Assembly (NCBI GenBank): GCA_007922195.1
Contig: ML681992.1
Location: forward strand, 36,431,681-36,495,680
From: Podocnemis expansa
Lineage: Eukaryota; Chordata; Testudines; Podocnemididae
Direction of reading: 5' to 3'
DNA length: 64,000 nucleotides
This document shows positions 24,371 to 36,370 of this stretch, one piece after another. The notes below the pieces were generated by a model, which was given only the letters and a program-made list of their open reading frames with translations, was not told where the DNA came from and searched no databases. Position 1 is the stretch's first letter, and each line of letters begins with the position of its first letter. The position numbers and the translations under genes were made by a program.

Positions 24371-25112
24371 CTTGACAAATCCCCCCTCTTGTGGAACAGC
24401 AAAATAGAGCAATCCAAGAAATCTGGCATCAACAGTTCATAAACTTTAAAAACATTGGCTAATTTTAAGTTACAAGGTACCCAAGAAAACTGTTTTCATC
24501 CCCTCAACTAATTCCCCAAACACTACTGTCTTATAATTCTTTTATTCCAGTGATTAAAATCAGTTTCATTTCTTAAAATAACATGTATCAGGCTGACAGT
24601 CCATTATGTGAACAGAGCAGTCATCTGCAGTCCAGTCAGGCCCCATTTAAAGCCAGCAGTTAAACCTCCCTTCATTTTAGTGGAAGAGGAATTAAGTCCT
24701 TATAAACCACATACTGCACCTATGATGAAGCATGTAGTTACAGCATTTTCCAATGTGAGCATGCATTCACCGAGTTCACTGTTTGAACTCCACTGACTTC
24801 AATGCAGCTGCGGTGCCTTATGCCAGTAATGAATTTGCCATTATAACTGTATGCTCTGTGAGACAGGTATACGCATTCCTCCAAAGTGCAAAGGTAACAC
24901 AATCCTGTGTTAAATAATTCGTGAAGCACTGCTTGAGCGAAATATCCATTATTTGAGAAAGAAACTAATGTAAATTAGAAGGTAAATGATGTGTTAAAAC
25001 CCGTGCTCAAGATCCTCTACTAGTGTCAAATGTATTCACTCCATTGAGGTCCACAGAGCAATCACAATTTACCCAAGCTGAGAATCTGGGCCTGCATAAT
25101 TTTGACAGCAAA

Positions 25113-25546
25113 GGCTATGTCTACACTGCCAAATTAGTCTAGCCTAAGCAAGCTTAGTCCAGACTAATTTAGCCCTTGGGTATACTAGCCTTTGCCTAGT
25201 CTAAACTAAGAAATTTCTTAGTTTGGACTAGGCAAAGCTTAGTTTGAACTAATAAGTACAACGTTAGCTTGGACTTCCTTAGTTTGAACTTTAGTTCAAA
25301 CTAAGCACATGCAATACTCGAACCAATGGTTAGTTTAATCTTAAGAAGTTCAAACTAAGCCATTAGTTCCAACTAGCCACACATTCTATTTCAAACTAAA
25401 ACTTTAGTTCGAACTAGAATGCATGGCAGTTCAAACTAAAAAGCTGTGGTTAGTTCAAACTAGCCTAAGGTTAGTTTGGACTAACCTTGGACTTCTTTAG
25501 TTTGGACTAGCAAGTCCAAACTAAAATTGCATATGTAGACATAGCC
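25113..25546. mobile_element. Palindrome-array DNA transposon 4 (AGTTYGAACT type)
   Basis: 434 bp between GGCTATGTCTACACTGCC and GTAGACATAGCC. The interior is almost entirely repeats of TTAGTTTGAACTAA/TTAGTTCGAACTAG and TTAGTTTGGACTAG forms in both orientations. Same type as 54495-54902. Possible degenerate 3-bp target duplication AAA/ATA. Confidence 0.87.
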
Positions 25547-26334
25547 ATAGAGTTCCCTGGTCATTTCAGTACATCAGTCAAATCAAGAAAGCCCACAATA
25601 AATCCATGCATGACCAGTCGTTTCAGGTTCCTTTCTAATATTGTCAGAATAAGAGAAAAGAGAAAATACTGCAAAAATATTATGGCAAACATTGGAATAA
25701 AATTCTTAACTGCTTTTCCTTTTGTGATGTTTGTTCCCCTCTGGTATTTGCTCTAGGTACACATTCCAGCAACCAAGTGTACTGTTTTATGGACACAGCA
25801 AATGTTAAGTGAATATTAGAAAATATATGTGGAATGGATTCTGAATATTTGTGTCAGAAATCGGATTCTAAGAGTTACGTTCATCCAACTGGGGAATAGA
25901 GAGACTATACTATGTGATCCATAGGTTCAGTCAAAGCTAATCAATGAGTCTGTAAATTGGAATCTCAAATGTTTATGGTGAGCTGCTCATGAACAATGTA
26001 TAGAAATATTTGCCACTTGGAAGCAGAATGTTTGTTTACTGAAATAGCTTACCATAAGCATATTTATTAGTACTCCAAAACCTGTACTGACTACCTAGTG
26101 ACTTCCTGGTAGATTTTCAGGGGCTGGTTTTGACTTTGAAGCCCCACATGACATGGAAACTTATTATCTGAGAAACCACCTTTCTACCTACACTATACTG
26201 CTGCAGCTGAGATCAATGGAGGCAGTTAAACTGGAACTCTTCCTGTAAAAAAAGGAGCTGAAGCCAGCACATTCTGTTTGACGGCCCTTGATTTTTAAAT
26301 GAAACTCTTACTCAGTTAGTAGGGGCTAGAAACC

Positions 26335-26465
26335 ACAATCAAGATCAGGGCCCCACTGTATGTACTGATAGCAAGTCAGAGTTCCTGCCCTGAAGAGCTT
26401 ACATTATCGAATCACAGAAACTGGAAGGGACCATGACAGGTCATCAACTCCAGTTTCATGCACTT
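26335..26465 (-). repeat. SINE-like tail followed by CR1 terminal fragment
   Basis: 26335-26405 (GGGCCCCACTGTATGTACTG … CCTGAAGAGCTTACATT) resembles a widespread amniote repeat tail in reverse. 26406-26465 (AATCACAGAAACTGGAAGGG, then ACAGGTCATCAACTCCAG) is an antisense CR1 3' end of about 60 bp. Confidence 0.6.
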
Positions 26466-26489
26466 CATTGTGAATGAAGAAGGCAGAGA

Positions 26490-26640
26490 GAAAGAATATT
26501 ATCCCCAGATGGTTAACTAAGACAGGGAAATGAGGCACAGAAGGGCTAGGTGTCTTGACTAATGTCACACAGAACATCTGTAGCCATGTGAGGAACTGAA
26601 CTGAGTACCAGGCCAGAAACCTCAACCATAAGGCCATTCT
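26490..26640 (-). repeat. MIR/L2-like fragment
   Basis: Antisense pattern: ATCCCCAGATGGTTAACTAA, GGAAATGAGGCACAGAAGG, AATGTCACACAGAACATCTG, GAACTGAACTGAGTACC. The order matches reversed MIR/L2 3' regions. Confidence 0.65.
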
Positions 26641-27531
26641 TCTTTCCTGAAATAGTGTGAATCTGTTGACATATGAGGAACACTAGTCTCTGTTTGAACT
26701 AACATTTATAAAAGGCTGAAGCAACTTGTGGAGAGTTTGGCGAGGACAGTGATGAGTGGGTTGTTACATTAGTCTGGAGTGAGGAAGATGCAGACTGAAC
26801 ACTGTTTTGCTATTGTCCTGATACTGATTTGTACGTTTTAAATTTACAGCAAGGGCATCTAAAGTCTAGAATTGTATCTCCGTCGTGCTGTTGGATTTAA
26901 ATCCAAACAAATTCATCAATAAATAAGTAAAAAAAACCCTCCAAATAATGAATACATAAAAAAGTGTAAGCTGCTTCTGGACAACTTGTAAACAGAAAAT
27001 AAGGCTAAATTCATTCAGCACATCATTCACTGTGAATACTTGGTTCTACTAAATACTATAGCACATAGTCAACTGTAGAAGCTCTAAAATTTCTATTACT
27101 GTTTATTCTGTCTTCTTTCCTTATTCACATGAATAACACTAAAAAGAAAGACCAAACCACAATAAACTGAATTCATTACTATCTCAAAATCCTGAATCAA
27201 TCCTACAAAAAACCCAGAAATTCAGAGATAGTTCATAAAACTATCCCTAACCTACTACAGTGCATGTAGGTACCTTAAGCATGGAGCCTAAAAGGAACAG
27301 GATTTTTAACTGGTGACCTAACTTATTCTACATATTAAGAGTAGGAGGCCTGATTTTGATCTACGTGCCAACGTAAATGGGTAATTTCATGTAAGTCAAG
27401 GGACTTGAAGTGATATAAAAGTGAGGTAAGTACCAGACCTAGCTTATCAGTCTTAGCTCTGCAATTCCTTTTTTTACACAATGTGTTTAACGTGACATTT
27501 TAATATTAACTGAACGACAGTTGGTTGGAAA

Positions 27532-28405
27532 TAGTGTTGACAACACTGTATTTAAAAAAATATAGGGCAGATCTCAGATGTCCCCAGTTGTGACTTGAGA
27601 CTCTGGGGGCAAGTCCTTTTCCCCTCTTCCCACCATGCTTCCTAGAGTTTCTTTGTCTCCAGCTCTGGACCCTGTAAAGAACCCAAGGCGTCTGGTGCAG
27701 GGCCAACAGCACTGAGACTCCTGGTCAGGTTCTGCACAAGTGCTTGGAGCAGTTGGAGGCTGAAATTGCTGGTCACTGCCTGCTGCAATGCTGCGTAGAG
27801 AGAATGGCAGGCAGAGCTGTAACGTATTATTTCAGCGCTCTTTGCAATTAGCAGCGCTTGGGACCCGTGCTGTGAAACGTGCCTTTTAAAAGAGCGGCTC
27901 TATTGAGCTGCTCTGGCGTGCCTGGGGCAAAGCCCCTTTGGCCCCACCATAGTTACAGCCCTGCTGGCAGGGACTCTGTGAGCGGGGAGGATAGACCCCA
28001 GGAATACTGACCCCACCCTGCCAGACAGAGCCCTTTCTGACCCTACCGTTTCAGCATAGCTCCAGGGCACATAGCACCATTCATTTTGCCAGGGAAAATC
28101 GACTGTGCTCAGCTCTACAGCTAGAATCAGCAAGGGTCCCTGTACTGCAAGGGGCCAGAACTCAGGAGTGCCTCCTTCAATTTCCACGCTGACCCTACTC
28201 CTTAAGTGAGGCCCCATCTGCTTTCCTTTTGCAGTACTGAAGGGCCATGGCCAGGGTCAGGAGGGGACCAGAAAGAAGCACCTTTCCATATTGTCTACCT
28301 GCTGTTGAAATACGAGATAAAAGCTGTCCTTTACTGATCACGAGACAGGCAATTTTCTATTTAAATAAGGAACATCCCTTGTAATACGAGACTGTTGGCA
28401 ACACT
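27532..28405. mobile_element. DNA transposon with TAGTGTTG ends, hosting a nested hAT
   Basis: Left end TAGTGTTGACAACACTG and right end ACTGTTGGCAACACTA are inverted repeats. The TAGTGTTGCCAAC-type end is known from reptile DNA transposons. A shorter hAT copy (27812-27963) sits inside. No clear target duplication was found for the outer element, so its limits rest on the inverted ends alone. No transposase was recognised. Confidence 0.55.
27812..27963 (+). mobile_element. Short hAT-like element, family B copy 1 (152 bp)
   Basis: Ends CAGAGCTGTAACGT and AGTTACAGCCCTG, 8-bp target duplication ATGGCAGG/CTGGCAGG (7 of 8). Shares ATTAGCAGCGCTT, ATTGAGCTRCT and CCCCACCATAGTTA with 58261-58439. Confidence 0.88.
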
Positions 28406-29978
28406 AAAGAATTCTGAAACTGTTCTAATCAAAAGAAGATAGAGCTGTGTCAGTGTTAATAGCTTTGAGCTCTGATTCTTCTCTCACCTCTTGTAGTGGA
28501 GACTCCATTGACTTCAGTTCAGCCACTTCTGACTTTCATGACCAATTGGGTCCCCTGAGTCAGCCTTCTCATTTAACATGCATATTATTTACAAATAATG
28601 CCTTGCTACAGTTTGAAATGTCCTACTCACTTTGGGTTGTAGAAGACTGGAATCTGTGCCCTTGGAACAAAAGGTCTCATTTTAAGTTAAGCACCTGCTA
28701 ATGCTAAAACTGTGCATATCAAATAGGAATTTTACAGCAGCTTTCCCCTTCAGGGAAATATGGCAATTCACTGCCCTAAGAGAAAGAAGGCCCACAGTAA
28801 AGTGAGGCCTGTGTAATACACTGTAAAAAGTGTGAAGGCTTGTAAAAGATGAAAGATTGAGACTTGAACAGACATATTGTGGCAGAAGAGATAATATAAA
28901 CTGAGAATTTCTACAGTGTCTGAAGCAGAGCTAAATGTTTTACAAAGTCACAAAGAAACCACAAAAAAGCTACTGAGAAATGAATGCGTCTTTCACATTC
29001 AGGACTTACGAAAGTTGATGGAGATGCTTTTGTTTGGGGGACTGGTTAGAGATTTAAACAACGGATGCCCTAACATCACTGAAGAAGTTGAAGGAGGCAA
29101 CAGACAGATAAGTAGGAGGACGCTAGTGAATAAAGAGGTTTCCTTCTCTGTTGCAAAGCATAGCCGAAGCATGGAGGGCACTACACATCCACATTATGGG
29201 GCAACTGAAAGCACATGGCTAAGCACAGAGGAGAGGAGCTTCAAATACAGAGCCCACCTCTGCTCTGCCATGAAATAGACAGTTGTGCAGAGAAAACATT
29301 TGGTTATGCTGGAATAAAAAAACCTGAGAGCTGCCTCTTAAGTCATTGTAAGAAACTCCTTGGCAGGATGCACTTCCTGCTGCTTTTGTTACTCATTTCT
29401 GTTATAAACCCATCTGTGGAAAAGGTATATTTGTAAATAAAAGGAGATTAAGTTAATGCATTAGTCTTTTGTCTGTCTGCTGCACTGCACACTCATTCTC
29501 TGTCCTACAAGAAACAACCTACTTCTGTGGCACCAGGCAACTGAATCAACTGAAAACAATCCATGACTGGAGAAAAAATATGAAAACCAACATACACCAG
29601 TTGTTTTGTTTGTTCCATGATGCTAAATGAGAGCTAATCCAAAGAGGTAAAGCCACCCAGCGGCAGATTACATTGATAAAAGGATCAAGTTGTAAATTTT
29701 ACTGTTCATTAATTAAAAAAAAACAACAACCCTGTATTTGATTTATTGGTTTTTATTTGCATTGGATGTTTTGCTAACTTCAACTTGGCATTTAGCCAAA
29801 TAATGCTTAACTCATTCATGTGATTTACTAAGAATAGTACAATCTTATGAAGAGGAAAACATAAAAACAAAAACAAAAACAAGAAAAAGAGCCTACCTGC
29901 AGGGAAGCAGAAACTAATTAGCAATAATTAATAAATCCTACACTTAGGCCTTGATCCATCTCTCACCATAATGGGAGT

Positions 29979-30847
29979 ATGACAGGGTAGATGCACTGCA
30001 CCCTAAATCAGCCCCTTATAGACTAGGGAAGGAGGAAGCCCCACCTCTTAGGCCCTAGTGGGCATGCTTAGGCTGCTGTCCTGGTATAAAAGGCTGCAGC
30101 TCAGTTCACTCTTGGCTGACCAGTGGAAAAGAAGGATGTATATTGGAAGTTCCTGACCTGAAGCTGCATTAGCTACAAACCTTGGGAGACTCTGACTCTA
30201 GAGTGGAGGAAGGTCTGCCTGATGATGAGTATCCTGAGACTATTGTCCAGGCAGCTGCTATGGCTAGCTAACCCTGAGATCTTATAGGGAACTACTGGTG
30301 GCTATCTGAGGTAGAAGGAAGCCCAAGGGGGACTGAAGGAGTGAGCTGTAGGTAGACTGTAAGACTGGTCACTGTGTTTTGGTGGATCCCTGCTGACTTG
30401 GTGCCAAAAGCACAGCACCTGTAGGGTCCTGGGTTGGAGCTTAGTGGAGTGGGAGGGCCTGAGCTCTCCTACCTGGGTATTGTGCCCCACAAGAAATGCT
30501 TTTGTATAGAGACTGTGAGGCCACTAGGCTGTGCTACCCTGAGCTGAGGGCTGAATTAAGACTCTAAATAGAAACTCTGTGGCTACTAGGCTGTGTTGCC
30601 CTGATGGAGGCCTGGGTTTGGACTCTGTATAGAAACTGTGAGGTCACTAGGCTATGCTACCCTGAACTGAGGGCTGTGTTTGGATGCAATGTAGAGACTC
30701 AAGCTGCTAGGCTGTACTGCCCTACCTAAAGACAGGGTGTTAATGAGGATATTGTGTGTTAGAGAAGTCATGGGGGCCTCTTCCTGCAAACACCCCTGGC
30801 AGTTTCCCCACCAGGGGGCACCAGGAAGAGCTTGCCCCATGACAGGG
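29979..30847 (+). mobile_element. LTR-like block bounded by 9-bp direct repeats
   Basis: ATGACAGGG occurs at 29979-29987 and 30839-30847. In between is a TATA box (TATAAAA, 30085-30091) followed by CTGCAGCTCAGTTCACTC, typical of a promoter-bearing retroelement terminal repeat, and a minisatellite at its right end. It may be a solo LTR. No internal coding region is attached and the class is not determined. Confidence 0.45.
30503..30740 (+). repeat. Minisatellite, about 62 bp x 4
   Basis: Four imperfect units starting near 30503, 30565, 30626 and 30689. Each has ATAGARACT, then CTAGGCTRTGYTRCCCT and GAGGGCTG. Lies inside the LTR-like block. Confidence 0.8.
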
Positions 30848-32240
30848 AGTTTGAGCTGAGCCCCACTTTTCATCACAAAACACTTTACCAATGTAGAAAT
30901 CAAAGAACAGTGATATTAAAGAACTTGCTGATATATATTGAGTTGATTGGAGATCTGAAGACAGACTCTAAGATCCCTGATTTTTAGCATAACTGTTTGA
31001 CAACTTTGTTTATCTATATTAACTCCCTATAACTTGACTTCCAATTTTAAAATATGAGCTATGCACTTTTAATATTTTACTTCCTAGATTTCATTGTTAA
31101 TGGTACTAGATGCTATGAATACTCTTACTAATGTGTATAATTCCATCAAACAATTAAGTATGCATCAGACACCACATAAATTTTCACCTTTGTAATTAAA
31201 AGTGGAGGCAATTCTGTGTGAGTGATGTTAGGTCTTGTTGATGCAGAACACCGATGGAGCTGAATGAAGAGGTGCTGGTCTCTTGGAAAAGGTTGCATTT
31301 GGCACTTGTACTGGGACAAAAAAAAGTTGACATCAAGCTCCTGTGCAGTTCAGGAACCAGTTTGCAGATCTTGACAACTACATTGTTACGCAACATTCAA
31401 GAAGAGAGATTAAATAGATGAGCTATATTTAAAGACTCTCTCATACAACAAATAAGAGTTTTGGACTGTGCAAAATGTCTGTGGGAAAGCCAATGCAATG
31501 TGGTTTACTATAAGCAGAAGAGAAAAACCATTTTTGGAAGAAAAAAAAAGCTTGGAAAAGATACTGGAAGCAGACAAATTTTTTGTGAAAGAAATAATCA
31601 CTGCAATAAGGATCCTATTTAACTACCACTGCAGTTAGTGGGAGTTTTTCAAAGACTGACAAACTCTATGGCTATTCATAGTCTGGCCCAGAGGATTATG
31701 ACAGAAGTAGGAGTTTAAAGACTGTATGTATTCAAGGACTGTAATGTACACGCAGACCAGGGCTGGCTCTACTGTGAGGCAAGAGAGTAACAATTCAATA
31801 GGTACGGTCAACTTTGACATTTCCTGCTTCTTTGGAAATTACTTAGTACACTCTTTAATTTTTCCTTTAATATAGATTAAAAAAAGAAAGCAAAACCAAG
31901 CCCAACAACCACAGCAGTATGTTACAAAATCTGTCCACTAACAGTGGCTATCACCATGCCTTGTATTTGTCTATTTAAAATGCAAAATCTTTTTGGTGCT
32001 TTGTATTAATAGGTCTTATAAATAATAGCAATTAAAGAAAATATATTTGAACAAATAAGATATATTTAAGTGAAAATAATTTAGAACAATTCTACAGTTT
32101 ATTGCTTCTTCTACATGTTCATAGGAGTTTTAATAGCATCCTCGTTCACTGTCATTTGAAAGAGGGCAAATAAAGAAATCTATAATGTGTTTGCTAGAAT
32201 TAGGAAAGCAAACTGATCCAAGAAAATCTTGGAACAAAAA

Positions 32241-33405
32241 GTATGTCCACACACACTTTAAATGGAAATAGCATGGGTTATTTCAATTTAAAAATGTTTA
32301 TGTCCACACAATGTTTCCTTATTTCAAGATAAGGCACTCCCTTATTTCAAAATAGGGAAAATCATTTCAATCTAACAAAACCTAGCTTTATATCAAAATG
32401 AGGGTTATCTCAAAACTATGGTTTCGAAATAACCCAGTGTGGCTGTGTTTATATAGATATGACCCACATATTGATATAACACTGACCTTCCTCCCAGGGT
32501 TCATGGCACCCTGGGAGGAATCCCCCAGCACCATGGCCAAGGAGGGAGGGGAGGGGCATGGGGAAAGCAGTCCCATGCACTCTGCTGCCCCCTGCACCTG
32601 ACAGGCAGCAGGGGCAGGGAAGCTGGCATGCTCTGCTTTCCCTTGCACCGGGTAGGTGGCAGGGAAAGGTGCCTAGTGTGCCCTGCTGTCTGCTGAACCT
32701 GGCAGGGGCAGGGAAGCTGGTGCGCCCTGCTGCCCCCTGCATTGGCTGGGTGCCAGGGAAAGGAGCTTGGTGCACCCCACTGCCCCCCCCACACCAGGCA
32801 GGTGGCAGGGGCAGGGAAGTTGGTGTGACCATGCTTTCCCCACCCACAGCTGCCATGCTGCTGGGAAAGAAGCCTGGCACGAAGCAGGGCATGCCGGACT
32901 CCTTTCCCTGCAGCATGGCAGCTGTGGGGGTGGGAGGGAAGCAGGGTGCACTGGCTTCCCTACCCTCACTGCCAGGCCTGGTGTGGGGATGCCAGCCTCC
33001 AGGGGCTCCTTTCCCTGCACTCCTGGCCAGGTGCAGGGAAGACCAGTGCCTGGAGTCCCATCTCCCCTCTGCCTGGCTGTGCCCAAAGGCTGCAGCCAGT
33101 CTGGGGGGATGTCTTTCCCCAACTGGGCTCTGGGAGCTCAGACCCAGTGGGGCTTTTTTCCCCTGCCACTATCTTTTGAGGTGAGAGCCAGACAGGAGAT
33201 TGGGTGGCAACATGGCTCTGCCAGGGTGCCCCTCTCCTAAATCAAACTAGCAAGTCCTGCCCCAGACATGTTAGTTCAATTTGTTTTTCTTTGTGGGGAT
33301 CTGTTAAATTGATTTAATCTAAATCAATTTAATAGTGGTTATATTGATTTTTAGCTTAAATTGCTTCAAGCTAAATCAATTTAACTCCCTGTGTATGGAC
33401 ATAGC
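32241..33405. mobile_element. Palindrome-array DNA transposon 5 (long, GC-rich core)
   Basis: 1,165 bp between GTATGTCCACACAC and GTGTATGGACATAGC. The ends carry TTTCGAAA/AAATCAATTTAA-type words and the core (about 32480-33240) is GC-rich. Part of the right interior (about 33225-33300) matches 60585-60660. The motif TGACCTTCCTCCCAGGGT near 32483 is shared with elements 1 and 8. The 208- and 157-codon frames here follow composition and have no domain. Confidence 0.7.
32602..32825 (+). repeat. GC-rich minisatellite inside element 5, about 50 bp x 5
   Basis: Recurring GGCAGGGGCAGGGAAGCTGG / GGTGGCAGGGAAAGG blocks start near 32602, 32655, 32701, 32750 and 32801. Imperfect units, spacing 46-53 bp. 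Confidence 0.65.
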
Positions 33406-34192
33406 TAAGGTGATCTGATTTTCCTTAAATAGTGTGCGTATGTCACTATACATCTATTTTCTTCCTGCTCTAGTAAACTAGATAGTAGCCTTGATTTTGC
33501 CACATATACAGCTTAGATCATGCTACATCATAAGACAAGCAGATAGGAATTTTAGTTGCTATTTTTCAGCTGTGCTGTTTGAGTACCCTGGTTTACTTTG
33601 TTTGGATCTCTGTAATAATTGCTTTTTGTTCCATGGGTGCATTCGTGGTGAAATACCAGTTTAGTATCCAAATCCAACACATCAATAATAGGATTAAAAG
33701 AATGGGACTTTCACTCATTTAAAAGATACATGTCCATAATTCCAGTTTGAATTTACCTCCACTTGGCTGCGGACCTTTACTGACAAGCTGAAAATACAAA
33801 TGGATACACTATTTTACAATGCACAGGATAAAATAGGCACTCTTAGAGAAATGTGCAAGAAACATCCTGAGGTTTGTTTTTGTTGTGTAGTGCCTAACTC
33901 TTGCTATCATGGATCATTCCATTTATAAGTCACTAGTCACTGTATGTATTAGCAGTTTGACTGTTAGAAAATGGAAAATAAAGCTGCACAGCACTTAACA
34001 ATAATTAGACATGTAAATCCATGACCTTGGTTTAGGAGGTCAGTTTGGAAGCACAGTTTGAAAGCAAAAGATGCTCAAGTAGATATACTCCTCGGTCTCA
34101 TTCACTTACTTTGCCCTCTGATTCAGGAAAAAAAAAAAGAGTTTGTGCTCTTAAACACCTATGACAAAGCATAATTGTTCATAGAATGGACA

Positions 34193-34285
34193 CAGGCAAA
34201 TCATGAGGTTGTATGGTCTTGTGGCAATTGACTGAAAGTCAATAGCCCTTGGTTCTGCTGCCAACTTGTGTGTGAACTTGATGTG
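34193..34285 (+). repeat. Possible MIR head fragment
   Basis: GGTCTTGTGGCAATTGACTG … CTTGGTTCTGCTGCCAACTT follows the MIR/CORE-SINE 5' order weakly. Confidence 0.35.
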
Positions 34286-34557
34286 ACATGCTGTACCCCA
34301 CGTATACCCTTATGGTGTGATTTGTGTATCATTTATGTTCACCCTTATAGCGTAACTGTATGGTCTAATGCAAAGCATCTCCTGCAAGGTGGAACGCTCA
34401 ATGCAGAATGAAAATTATTGCTATTATACAGTAGTATGTTTTCTACAATGTCCTATAGATGTAGCTAGGAAAATCTGTTATGTGATATTCCCAAATGTGT
34501 GTCTTGCATGGTTTGAATAGATCCAGGTGTTACATTGACTGGATTAGGAAGATCATT

Positions 34558-35529
34558 TATGTGATTTAATATTAATATTTCAAAACTACAATAATTCATA
34601 TGAGAGATGCTATTTCAGGTACCATTAGAAAGGTTGTAACTGGCCAAGTGTTGCTTATGTGTTGTATTTGTTTTGCAAGTTATGGATATGTTTGTATCTG
34701 TAGTTTAACTTGTGCTGTGTTTCTGGGCAACTCTCCAGAAAGGATGGCAGCAGCAATAAGCTTTGTGATGGTACATTAAGAAAACTAATGGCTACAATGG
34801 TCCCAGGGAAAGAAGCCAGGACTACACCTGATGAGTCACCGGAATTTACTCATGTGACCCTAGACTCCATCTTATTTCTGTGAATTTCCACAAGTAGCAT
34901 GGAAAAGGGCAACAGTCAGTCAGTCTTTAGTCCTCAGTCTTCAACCTTCACCCACCATGGATTGACTCATCTATAACTGAAGTCATGAACCAAAGGACTA
35001 AGACCCATTCAGGTACTGGATATATGCCAGAGGGATTATATCGGCCTGCAATTTCCCCAATTCTACTGGAAACCTGCTATATATAGACTTTTTAAAAATC
35101 ATTTACAGGTATCTGATTGCTTTAATTATCTAACCTTTCTCCTACAGATTGTTCCTTTCCTTTAAAAATAAACATATCATTTTAGCTAATAAAGGATTGG
35201 CTAGCAGCATGGTATTTTGTGCAAGACCCAAACTCGTACTGCTCTATTAATGTAGCTTACCCTTTGGGGTCAGGAAAACCTTTTTAGTTAAGAGCATGGT
35301 GTTTTCAATAAATTCTTTTTACCGTACCTCGTGGGTGATTGGGAGCTGGAAACTGAAATGCAGTAAAGGGGGACTGTGTATATTCTGTTTCAGCTTCTTA
35401 GTGACAAGAGTGGGGGCATTGTTTATGGCTGTTTGGGAAGTCTGACTTCAATGTCATCCATGAGTGCAGAGAGAATCTACTCTCTTTTTGCAGCTTGCCC
35501 TGACCTTGGCATTTTCAGTTAGTTACCCT
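34558..35529 (+). repeat. Dispersed ~1-kb repeat, copy B
   Basis: Same ordered blocks as 10070-10998: AATATTAATATTTC, the AGACCCATTCAGGT region, GCAGCATGGTATTTTG (35204-35219), CCTTTGGGGTCAGGA and GCAGCTTGCCCTGA (35490-35503). Diverged from copy A by many substitutions and indels. Confidence 0.65.
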
Positions 35530-36370
35530 ACGCATGGAGAGATCAGACCAAGCAAACAAAGAGGAGCAAGGGTTTAGTCTCACAAAGGCATGCAGACAGG
35601 AACAATGGATTGGCCTGAGCACCTGATAAGGTGACACTTATTTGGTTCAAGTGGAGAAAACTGTGGCCCATTGCAGGACATGTCCAATCACCTGACCTCA
35701 GAGGGTGACAAGGAAAGTTGTCAAAAGTAGAAGCATCTTTGTCTCAGGAGTTCTCCTTTGGAATCAATACACAAAGCAATGTCAAGGACATTGACCTAGG
35801 GGACAGGCTGCAGGAGTCACCTCCATCAACCTGCAGGGTGGGTTGGCATCAGAGACTGAAAGGGCACTAAAGTGTGTTTAGTTAGGATGCATCTTTTAAT
35901 TAATTGTGATAGAACATTGCTTTGTATCAGTCTGGCTTAAAATCACTCAATTTTTTTGCACTTAATAAGCTTGTTTGTTTTTATCTAAAGAGGGCATGTG
36001 GCTTGAGTGTGTACAGAGACTTCACTGACAGTGACAGAGCTAGCATATATCTGTTTCTTTAATAAGTGGACAGATTAATAAGCTTGCAGGGTGCAAAATG
36101 CAGCACTATACTCTGTAAGATGGCAGCTTCCAGGGTTACATCTGGGACTGGGGGGATCTGCTGGGGGTCAATCCCATAAATAGCTGGCCTGGAAGCACTC
36201 CTTCATGAGCTCAGGGACTGGTTACTTGCAAAAGGCTGGACATGGGCTGACCTAGGAGCAGGTGGTTCACACAGCAAATCAGTAAATCAGGAGTGAGGAA
36301 CTGGGGTGGCACCACTATACACCGGTCCAGATTGCAGGGGAGAATGTCATACTTGGACATGGTACTTCAC
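35530..36370 (+). repeat. LTR-like dispersed repeat, unclassified
   Basis: Includes TTGTTTTTATCTAAAGAGG, GTGGCTTGAGTGTGTACAG, CACTGACAGTGACAGAGC and AAGATGGCAGCTTCCAGGG, an order I recognise from an LTR-like repeat of turtles. Ends not defined. It may belong with the preceding copy. Confidence 0.4.

Noticed and set aside
27900..28217. 105-codon minus-strand frame
   Set aside because: Spans the end of a short hAT and the surrounding transposon; no domain recognised.
32558..33240. Open frames of 149-208 codons on both strands
   Set aside because: All overlap the GC-rich minisatellite core of element 5, where stop codons are rare in every frame. No recognisable motif.
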